Assembly: GCA_030591825.1 (NCBI GenBank)
Contig: JAUVAG010000043.1
Span: forward strand, 1 to 7,547
Origin: Dethiosulfatibacter sp.
Lineage (GTDB): Bacteria; Bacillota; Clostridia; Tissierellales; Dethiosulfatibacteraceae
Reading direction: 5' to 3'
Length of the DNA stretch: 7,547 nt
Positions 1 through 5,074 of this stretch are shown here, one piece after another (position 1 is the first letter of the stretch; each line of letters begins with the position of its first letter). The position numbers were made by a program, and so were the translations under genes. The notes below the pieces were generated by a model. That model was not told the DNA's origin, made no database searches, and worked only from the letters and a program-made list of their open reading frames with translations.

Positions 1-679
1 AAACTATGTCGCATACAGTCAGACCTTTATGAAGAAGCTTAGGATCAATTGGACAATCGTCAACATTGGGGTACATTCCAACACTAGTGGTATTTATGAG
101 AAGGTCGCAATCCTCGATTATTGCATCTAGGTTTACACCGTCTATAGGAAAGCATATTTTGTTGAACTTGTGGTTTGTTTCATCACAAAGATCCATTGCC
201 TTCTGAAGAGTCCTGTTGGTAATGAATATCTTTTCAGGATTCTTGTCAGCAATTGTCATGGTAACAGCCCTTGATGCTCCTCCAGACCCAAGTATGAGTA
301 CCTTCTTTCCCCTGCAGTCAAAGTTGCATTCCTCTGCAAGAGAAATCACAAAACCTTCACCATCAGTATTGTAACCTTTGAATCGCCCATCTTCTATCTT
401 TACAGTGTTGACTGAACCAATCTTTTCAGCCAAAGGATCTATTTCATCTAGATACTCCATTATGTCTATCTTGTAGGGAATTGTCACGTTGAATCCATCA
501 AACTTAAGATGCTTGATACCGTTCAATATATCCCCTATGTTCTTATTTTCAGTCTCCATGTTTATATATATGTAGTTCAAATTTTCCAGTTCATAAGCTC
601 TGTTGTGCATGAAGGAAGAAAAACTGTGTCCAAGAGGATTACCCATTAGACCCAGAAGCCTTGTATCGTTGTTAATCAT
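1..679 (-). CDS. aroE: Shikimate dehydrogenase, C-terminus cut by the window edge
   Basis: Predicted NADP-dependent reduction of 3-dehydroshikimate to shikimate, a cytosolic step of chorismate synthesis. The first 226 residues are present; the family is usually about 270-290, so roughly 50 or more are missing past base 1. My translation from ATG 679 shows the substrate-binding stretch GNPLGHSFSSFMHN (residues 13-26; serines 19 and 21 kept, the usual Pro after them is Ser22), NVTIPYK with catalytic Lys70, NTDGEGF with Asp106, the dinucleotide-binding loop GSGGASRA (131-138), NRTLQK (155-160), whose Arg favours NADP, and NTTSVGM (196-202). The start is well supported: GAAGGAGG lies just upstream, inside the end of aroD, and ATGATTAA is shared by both genes (8-nt overlap), which suggests translational coupling. 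It is third in an aroK-aroD-aroE operon. A quinate/shikimate dehydrogenase paralogue (YdiB type) is possible, but the operon argues for AroE. Confidence 0.95.
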   Translation of the reverse strand, partial: MINNDTRLLGLMGNPLGHSFSSFMHNRAYELENLNYIYINMETENKNIGDILNGIKHLKFDGFNVTIPYKIDIMEYLDEIDPLAEKIGSVNTVKIEDGRFKGYNTDGEGFVISLAEECNFDCRGKKVLILGSGGASRAVTMTIADKNPEKIFITNRTLQKAMDLCDETNHKFNKICFPIDGVNLDAIIEDCDLLINTTSVGMYPNVDDCPIDPKLLHKGLTVCDIV

Positions 680-1445
680 CTCTTCCTCCTTCAAGGGTAT
701 AGAGTATTCTTTTTATTTCGCTATAGCCTATCTGTCCAGGAGCTGATGGATTGCTTCCTACTGCAAAGGTTACTGCCGACCCCATGCTCCTGCATGCTAT
801 TCTGGTAATCTGTCCCTCTTCACCCATTGATATTGCTATTATTGGAATATTCAGTATCTTTCCTGCTTCATTTACAGCCTTCATCAAAGTCAATACGTCA
901 TCCTTGGAATTAGGCATAACCGCTACCTTGACTATATCACTGTCATATTCTTCGCCATTTACAAGCTTCTTGATTATTTCATCTTCACCAGGAGTTTCCT
1001 TGAAATTATGATATGAAAGTATGAGTTTTGTTCCATTTGCAAGAGTCAAATCCCTCATATCTTTTATGAATTCATTGTCATTTGACAATTCCACATCCAC
1101 AATATCTACAAATCCAGATTCTATTGATGCTTCAATAATCTCCCTTCTCAATTCATTTGATATTTTGGCCATTCCACCCTCTTCCACTGTTCTCAGTGTA
1201 TAAAGTATGGGTATGTCCCCCAAAATATTCCTTAATTCGTTCAATAAATTGAGAACGGTTTCCTTGTCGGCGCAATCGTCGTAGTAGTCGACTCTCCACT
1301 CGATAATATCGGGGTCTAGTTTTTTCAGCTCCATTGCCTGCATAATAAGACTATAATAGTCTTGCGCTGCAAGAGGAACACATATCAAGGTCCTTTTTCC
1401 ACCTACTGTTTTTCCCTTTACTTTTACAGTTTTACTTTTATTCAT
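672..1445 (-). CDS. aroD: 3-dehydroquinate dehydratase, type I
   Basis: Dehydrates 3-dehydroquinate to 3-dehydroshikimate through a Schiff-base lysine, the step immediately before AroE. At 257 residues it has the usual length of the type I family, and the expected active-site residues are visible: EWR (Glu49, Arg51), LRT (Arg85), SYHNF with general acid/base His146, DIVKVAVMP with Schiff-base Lys173, ITRIACR (Arg216), and the C-terminal PSAPGQIG, where Ser234 and Gln238 close over the substrate. The order and spacing match E. coli AroD (His143, Lys170). ATG 1445 is preceded by GGGAGA at suitable spacing. The gap to aroK upstream is 93 bp, with no convincing terminator; a TATAAT hexamer lies there but has no matching -35, so I treat the gene as cotranscribed with aroK. 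The stop codon TAA overlaps the aroE start. The type II enzyme (AroQ) is unrelated and is excluded by these motifs. Confidence 0.97.
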   Translation of the reverse strand: MNKSKTVKVKGKTVGGKRTLICVPLAAQDYYSLIMQAMELKKLDPDIIEWRVDYYDDCADKETVLNLLNELRNILGDIPILYTLRTVEEGGMAKISNELRREIIEASIESGFVDIVDVELSNDNEFIKDMRDLTLANGTKLILSYHNFKETPGEDEIIKKLVNGEEYDSDIVKVAVMPNSKDDVLTLMKAVNEAGKILNIPIIAISMGEEGQITRIACRSMGSAVTFAVGSNPSAPGQIGYSEIKRILYTLEGGRDD

Positions 1446-1538
1446 GATATTCTCCCATTTTAGAAATTATACGCTTTACAATGTATCCACAGTCTTGAAT
1501 CTAATAATCTTTCACCAATATTTTGCTTTCAGTCAAAT

Positions 1539-2042
1539 TTAGTCCACAGATGATATGATATTTATCAACTTGTCAACAGCTTCCTCTACTTGACCGTCAT
1601 TGTTGAGTATTATATCACTGTAACTGTTGTATAGGTCTTTTCTGTCACTGAAAATTTTCCTGAGTTTTTCAGGATCTTCCTTTATCAGTGGACGTCCTTC
1701 TGTCTCTATATCCTTCATTATGATTTCAACATCCCTATTAAGGAATACTACAACAAAACCATTATCCTTTAAATTTTCCATGTTCTTTTCATCCAGAACC
1801 ACTCCCCCTCCTGTTGAAAGGATGAGTTCTTCTCTTTCTGAAAGCTCCTTGATTACTTCAGCTTCCATTTCCCTAAAATATGCTTCTCCGTTCTTTTCAA
1901 ATATGTCCTGTATGGTCCTATTCAGCTTTTCTTCCAAGTATTCATCTGAGCAAATAAAGCTGTTACCCATTCTTTCAGCCAAGATTTTGCCCAAAGTTGT
2001 TTTCCCTGATCCCATTATACCTATCAATGCTATCTTTTTCAT
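1539..2042 (-). CDS. aroK: Shikimate kinase
   Basis: Phosphorylates shikimate with ATP to shikimate-3-phosphate in the cytosol, the step after AroE. At 167 residues from ATG 2042 it is of normal family size. Visible are the Walker A loop GIMGSGKTT (8-16, Lys14), the shikimate-binding Asp33 in FICSDEYLE, Arg57 in YFRE, the GGG loop (78-80) after LST, the lid arginine in GRPLI (Arg117) and Arg134 in SDRKDLY. The residue two before Asp33 is Cys31, where most family members have a second Asp (DxD). The reading frame stays open to 2087 and would add MFHVEHKHRINKRCR. I reject that start: the extra codons read through a parS-like palindrome, whereas AGAGGTG sits 4 nt before ATG 2042, and MKKIALIGIMG is the normal start of the fold. 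First gene of the aroK-aroD-aroE operon. Confidence 0.95.
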   Translation of the reverse strand: MKKIALIGIMGSGKTTLGKILAERMGNSFICSDEYLEEKLNRTIQDIFEKNGEAYFREMEAEVIKELSEREELILSTGGGVVLDEKNMENLKDNGFVVVFLNRDVEIIMKDIETEGRPLIKEDPEKLRKIFSDRKDLYNSYSDIILNNDGQVEEAVDKLINIISSVD

Positions 2043-2046
2043 TCGA

Positions 2047-2053
2047 CACCTCT
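2047..2053 (-). promoter_or_regulatory. Ribosome binding site deciding the aroK start
   Basis: AGAGGTG on the minus strand, 4 nt before ATG 2042. It supports the 167-residue form of AroK over the longer open frame that begins at 2087. Confidence 0.75.
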
Positions 2054-2070
2054 TATTAATTCTATGTTTG

Positions 2071-2086
2071 TGTTCCACGTGGAACA
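2071..2086. promoter_or_regulatory. parS-like ParB/Spo0J binding site 1
   Basis: TGTTCCACGTGGAACA is a perfect 16-bp palindrome in the aroK leader. It differs by one base from the B. subtilis parS in spo0J (TGTTCCACGTGAAACA), and the central CACGTG and flanking GTT/AAC are intact. ParB-family proteins bind such sites as dimers, spread along DNA and recruit SMC. A second copy lies 3.3 kb away. Binding by a ParB of this organism is inferred from sequence alone; neither parA nor parB is in the window. A local repressor operator at the aroK leader is the main alternative, but the second copy inside a coding region argues against it. Confidence 0.85.
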
Positions 2087-2103
2087 ATTATCATATTATT
2101 GCT

Positions 2104-2127
2104 CTTAATATCTTAATATCTTAATAT
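2104..2127. repeat. Three tandem copies of CTTAATAT in the aroK leader
   Basis: The 8-bp unit CTTAATAT occurs three times without interruption (ATATTAAG on the transcribed strand). It lies between the candidate -10 box of the aroK promoter and the parS site, so it would be in or next to the start of the transcript. Role unknown: AT-rich spacer, protein-binding repeat, or a tract whose copy number can change by slippage. Confidence 0.9.
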
Positions 2128-2151
2128 ATTATATCTCATATATCTTGTCAT
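2123..2151 (-). promoter_or_regulatory. Candidate promoter of the aroK-aroD-aroE operon
   Basis: On the minus strand, ATGACA (2151-2146) and TATATT (2128-2123) are separated by exactly 17 nt. Each hexamer differs by one base from the housekeeping consensus TTGACA / TATAAT. It lies about 80 bp upstream of ATG 2042, downstream of the terminator that ends the previous transcript. The region is so AT-rich that other -10-like boxes exist (TATAAT at 2133-2128), so exact placement is uncertain. Confidence 0.5.
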
Positions 2152-2275
2152 GGATAGTATCAACCTTCAATTATTATTCTTCATACATATTACTTATACT
2201 CTTAAGTACAATGTTGATATTTTTTTTATGCCATTTCTTAAAGCCATACTGGCAACGTCCAATGGCAAAGGAAGC

Positions 2276-2318
2276 ATAAAAATACCGCCAACTAATTAGT
2301 TGGCGGTATTTTTATTTA
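2276..2318 (-). terminator. Rho-independent terminator after the DUF951 gene (perfect 40-bp palindrome)
   Basis: Bases 2276-2315 form a perfect palindrome; the GC-rich part of each arm is ACCGCCAACTAA / TTAGTTGGCGGT. Read on the minus strand, the stem begins about 20 nt past the DUF951 stop and the GC part is followed by TATTTTTAT. Read on the plus strand it also ends in a T-run, so it could stop transcripts from either side, although no plus-strand gene is visible. Confidence 0.92.
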
Positions 2319-2337
2319 TCTCTTCTTGTTGAATTCT

Positions 2338-2535
2338 TTATTCTTCTTCCTTCCTGGACACAACCTTGGTGACCCTTCTCATGACTTCTCTTCTTGGGAG
2401 CCATATCTGCCTGTCGCAGGTTATACACTTGATCCTGAAGTCCGTTCCTATCCTCATGATCTCCCAGTCGTATCCTCCACAAGGATGCTGTTTCTTAAGT
2501 CTTACTATATCTCCAACATTTAGTTTTTCATCCAT
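2338..2535 (-). CDS. DUF951 family small protein
   Basis: A 65-residue protein recognised as DUF951, a small family widespread in Firmicutes and of unknown biochemical function. Family hallmarks are NVGDIVRLKKQHPCGGYDWEI at the N-terminus, then RIGTDFRIKCITC and the basic LPRREVMRRV. His17, Cys19, Cys37 and Cys40 could together bind a metal such as zinc, and the fold resembles a small SH3-like nucleic-acid-binding barrel; both points are inference. ATG 2535 has AGAGGTG 4 nt upstream, and the gap to yedF is 9 bp, so the two are cotranscribed, with the palindromic terminator directly after. From memory, the B. subtilis member YyzM is encoded near the replication origin close to the spo0J region, which fits the parS-like sites here. 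No signal peptide or membrane segment. Confidence 0.92.
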   Translation of the reverse strand: MDEKLNVGDIVRLKKQHPCGGYDWEIMRIGTDFRIKCITCDRQIWLPRREVMRRVTKVVSRKEEE

Positions 2536-2544
2536 TTTACACCT

Positions 2545-3150
2545 CTAAATCATTACTGTATTTTTACCGGAAGCTATAACTTCTACAATATCATACATAT
2601 TTGATACTTCCCCTATGAGAAGCTTGTCGCTTATTTCAAAATAATCAAGACATGTTCCACATGAAATAATTTCTGTTCCTTTTGCCTCCAGTATCTTCAA
2701 ATCATCTATGGCTTCGGATCCTTCGCAGGTAAGATAGACTCCTGAATTTAAGAATGTAACCTTGGAAGGTGGAAGATCCATTTCAGTCAATGTATATATA
2801 AATCCCTTCATGAGAAGTCTTCCAAGCTCCTCAGATCCACTTCCAAGGGTATTCTTTCCAAATACATATACCATTCCCCCTGTAGCTATAGAATCCTCCT
2901 CGTTCGTCAATTCAATATTGACCTTTTCCTCTTCATTTTCGCCACCTTCCCTGTAAAGGGATATCTTTGTTCCATCGTTTTCATCCTTTACTGCAACTTC
3001 ACACTTCATTTTTTTCGCAAGCTTTATAAGATTAGCCTTTGCAGTATCATTATCAACTATTACCATTACATTCTTATTTTCATCCAATGCCTTTTTAGTA
3101 AGTATTACTGGTTGGGGGCAGGCCAGACCTCTTGCATCAATTTCTTTCAT
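2545..3150 (-). CDS. yedF: YedF-type sulfurtransferase-like protein (TusA-like + DsrE-like domains)
   Basis: A 201-residue cytosolic protein with the two-domain build of the YedF family. Residues 1-70 are a TusA/SirA domain with the signature ARGLACPQPV, whose Cys11 is the sulfur-carrying residue in TusA. Residues from about 78 to the end form a DsrE-like domain (GGMVYVFGKNTLGSGSEELG, ALMKGFIYTL-like segment, VTFLNSGVYL) with a CGTC motif (Cys164, Cys167) that could form a redox disulfide or hold a persulfide. Full-length members are associated with selenium metabolism in comparative genomics, but the exact reaction is unproven. It presumably accepts sulfur or selenium from a cysteine desulfurase, and one is encoded 2 kb upstream. 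ATG 3150 follows GGGAGGAAAT. It heads a short unit with the DUF951 gene, with its own candidate promoter. Certain on family, uncertain on substrate. Confidence 0.93.
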   Translation of the reverse strand: MKEIDARGLACPQPVILTKKALDENKNVMVIVDNDTAKANLIKLAKKMKCEVAVKDENDGTKISLYREGGENEEEKVNIELTNEEDSIATGGMVYVFGKNTLGSGSEELGRLLMKGFIYTLTEMDLPPSKVTFLNSGVYLTCEGSEAIDDLKILEAKGTEIISCGTCLDYFEISDKLLIGEVSNMYDIVEVIASGKNTVMI

Positions 3151-3201
3151 ATTTCCTCCCGTTGTCTATTCTTACTACCTGAGAATATTACTATATTATT
3201 C

Positions 3202-3230
3202 ATTCTATCAAAAGGAAAGACTATTGTCCA
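3202..3230 (-). promoter_or_regulatory. Candidate promoter of yedF-DUF951, inside the upstream terminator
   Basis: On the minus strand TGGACA (3230-3225) and TAGAAT (3207-3202) are separated by 17 nt; each has one mismatch to TTGACA / TATAAT. The -35 box falls in the loop and descending arm of the cvpA terminator hairpin. The start point would be near 3195, leaving a leader of about 45 nt before yedF. Confidence 0.55.
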
Positions 3231-3248
3231 TTCTAACAATAGTCTTTC
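3209..3248 (-). terminator. Hairpin terminator after cvpA
   Basis: Arms GAAAGACTATTGT (3248-3236 on the minus strand) and ACAATAGTCTTTC (3227-3215) pair perfectly over 13 bp with an 8-nt loop, followed by CTTTTGA. The stem begins about 33 nt past the cvpA stop. The stem is AT-rich and the T-tract short, so termination may be partial. Confidence 0.7.
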
Positions 3249-3281
3249 TAGATCTTTATACAATTATTTACTGTTTGAACC

Positions 3282-3989
3282 CTATTCTGCAAGTATTCCC
3301 TTGTATGTAAGGTAATTCAATATCAGATTATTTTCATAAAATACTTCGCTTGATTTTGATTCCAGTATCTCTGTTGTAATGATATTGTCCTTTTCAGACA
3401 TTGCTATGAATGGAGATACTATTGCAAAGACTATATACAGCAGTACAACTGCCTTCAGAAGACCGAAAAGAGCTCCCAAGAGCTTGTTTGCCGTATTTAA
3501 TACTGGTGCCTTGAAAAGCACATTTAAAACTCCTGCAACTATCATAAGAATTAGATATGTAATGAGAAATGCAACAGTAAAACTAATGATTATCAAAAAC
3601 ACATTTGTTATCTTGTCGGACATGCTCTGAGCATAGGCTTCGGCCGTATCCCCTATTGAGGTCTGCAGGAAATCCTCCATTATCCTCTGTATATCGAATG
3701 GAAGTTTTCCAAATCCCTTGAATATACCTCCAAGGTCCAATTCCTTGTTAGGCAGATTCCCTATTATATCGGTGATCTTCGTACTTATATTGTTGTTAAT
3801 AAAATCTACAATTCCGGTCCTTTCAATGAAGAAGTCCCTGACTATGTAGTGGTATTTCCAAGCTATTAAAAAGGAAGCAACCAGACCTACAAGGTCGAAT
3901 AAGGACATTATCAATCCTTTTCTGAATCCATTACCTAATACAAGCAGAATAAATACCGCTACTACAATATCTATTATATTGAATTCCAT
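3282..3989 (-). CDS. CvpA family membrane protein
   Basis: A 235-residue integral membrane protein of the CvpA family, named after an E. coli protein needed for colicin V production; the molecular role in Firmicutes is unknown, with links to envelope maintenance. Residues 5-44 show the family start: DIVVAVFILLVLGNGFRKG, a Gly-rich turn with basic residues, then a second hydrophobic helix. A polar, probably extracytoplasmic stretch (about 47-126) contains amphipathic helices. Two further membrane segments lie at about 128-156 and 168-196, the latter holding the small-residue motif NKLLGALFGLLKA typical of the family. ATG 3989 is preceded by AGGAGGAATTTT, and the DUF5711 gene ends 13 bp upstream, so both are one transcript. 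Last gene of its operon, followed by a hairpin. Confidence 0.9.
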   Translation of the reverse strand: MEFNIIDIVVAVFILLVLGNGFRKGLIMSLFDLVGLVASFLIAWKYHYIVRDFFIERTGIVDFINNNISTKITDIIGNLPNKELDLGGIFKGFGKLPFDIQRIMEDFLQTSIGDTAEAYAQSMSDKITNVFLIIISFTVAFLITYLILMIVAGVLNVLFKAPVLNTANKLLGALFGLLKAVVLLYIVFAIVSPFIAMSEKDNIITTEILESKSSEVFYENNLILNYLTYKGILAE

Positions 3990-4002
3990 AAAATTCCTCC
4001 TG

Positions 4003-5073
4003 TTAGTCTGTTTTTATATTAAGTTCCACAATGCTGTTTTCCGACAACAGTCTTATCTTGTCACCATTTAATTTAAGATCCTTTATAACTCCCTCGGGAT
4101 TATAAACCATGATAACCTTCTCATCTAAAATATAGGATATAAAACCGCTGTTGCTCAAAAAGACATGACCTTTGTAAGCGTCCAATCTCGTATAGGCATC
4201 CTCAGTCTTTATTATTCCTTCCACCTTTCCTCCCGTATCTATGGTTGTTACAGAATTCTTTTCCTTTCCTGTGAGAAGAAATATTTTATCATCAACAAAT
4301 TTACAGTCTTTGATATAGTCATACCCGCTGTAGGTCCATAATATACTGCCCTCGTTATTTATTTTGTACAAATTTTCGTTTGTAGCAACATAAATTCCGT
4401 CCTTGGCCGTATACTGAAAAACAACCACTTCGTTATTCAAATCCAGCTCCCATAGATTGTACATTCCTTCTACAAGATATTCTCCTATTTTAGAAAACAT
4501 ATAACTGCCCTCATATGAGAATGTAGTCACTATAAAACCATCTGAATTATCCGAATCAAGAGTCTTTATTACTCGCATCCTATTACTGTCAAATGTTCCT
4601 AGAAGCTTCATTGTATTGTCATATATATCTACTGTATTTGTTGTTTCTTCATAGTCCGAACCAACAACAAAAATTCTTTCATCCTGACTTATGTTTAGAA
4701 GTTTCTTTTCTTCTACATCATATTCCATTTCAAGAAAATTTCCTTCCAGTTCAATATATACCGAGTCAGCTGTCTTCACAAACTTGTGCTTCCCAAGAAA
4801 GGTCTTTTCAATAAACCCGTCAAATTCGTGTATATCTGACATTTGTCCCTTATAGTCATAAGTCTCAAGAACATTATCATAAACAATGTAATAGCCCTCT
4901 CTGGCTAAAATCACTTCTCCTTTTTGGGAATCCATATCAATTACGCTTTCCACTTCAACAGAAATCCTTGTCTCGTTGAAACGTTCCACTATATTGTCTA
5001 AAAATCCCATGGAATAGAGAATACCAAATAATACTACAAGAACAACTATGAAAAATAGTGTTTTTTTCATCAT
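4003..5073 (-). CDS. Membrane-anchored DUF5711-like protein
   Basis: Function unknown. From ATG 5073 the product has 356 residues: a short basic N-terminus (MMKK), one hydrophobic helix (about 5-22, TLFFIVVLVVLFGILYSM), then a soluble domain that would face outside as a signal-anchored protein. The soluble part is a series of short beta-rich repeats with patterns such as EGYYIVYDNVLETYDYKG, LYKINNEGSILWTYSG and VIMVYNPEGVIKDLKL, resembling the blades of a beta-propeller. I assign it to DUF5711 from memory of that clostridial family; this is less certain than the architecture. The frame extends to TTG 5103, overlapping the desulfurase by 29 nt, but AGGAAGAG before ATG 5073 and a single base between the upstream TGA and that ATG favour the shorter form. 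No catalytic motif is visible. It sits between the desulfurase and CvpA genes in one operon and probably works at the membrane with CvpA (inference). Confidence 0.8.
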   Translation of the reverse strand: MMKKTLFFIVVLVVLFGILYSMGFLDNIVERFNETRISVEVESVIDMDSQKGEVILAREGYYIVYDNVLETYDYKGQMSDIHEFDGFIEKTFLGKHKFVKTADSVYIELEGNFLEMEYDVEEKKLLNISQDERIFVVGSDYEETTNTVDIYDNTMKLLGTFDSNRMRVIKTLDSDNSDGFIVTTFSYEGSYMFSKIGEYLVEGMYNLWELDLNNEVVVFQYTAKDGIYVATNENLYKINNEGSILWTYSGYDYIKDCKFVDDKIFLLTGKEKNSVTTIDTGGKVEGIIKTEDAYTRLDAYKGHVFLSNSGFISYILDEKVIMVYNPEGVIKDLKLNGDKIRLLSENSIVELNIKTD

Positions 5074-5074
5074 C

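Noticed and set aside
751..1203. Plus-strand open frames opposite aroD
   Set aside because: Low-complexity Ser/Ile-rich translations lying wholly opposite a gene with intact catalytic motifs; no ribosome sites or promoters. The same holds for the plus-strand frames opposite aroK, yedF, cvpA, DUF5711, the desulfurase and the hydrogenase.
1446..1538. Possible internal promoter between aroK and aroD
   Set aside because: A TATAAT hexamer is present, but no acceptable -35 lies 15-19 nt upstream; not strong enough to list.
2203..2277. 24-codon minus-strand frame beginning MLPLPLDVAS
   Set aside because: It starts inside the terminator hairpin, has no ribosome site and matches no family I know; the DNA is better explained by its inverted repeats.
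2276..2315. The 40-bp palindrome as an operator or insertion-element end
   Set aside because: Its position just after a stop codon and the T-run after a GC-rich stem fit a terminator; no transposase, direct target duplication or second copy is visible.
2326..2523. Plus-strand frame of 65 codons opposite the DUF951 gene
   Set aside because: The minus-strand frame has the full DUF951 signature and a ribosome site; the plus frame has neither and begins within the flank of a terminator.
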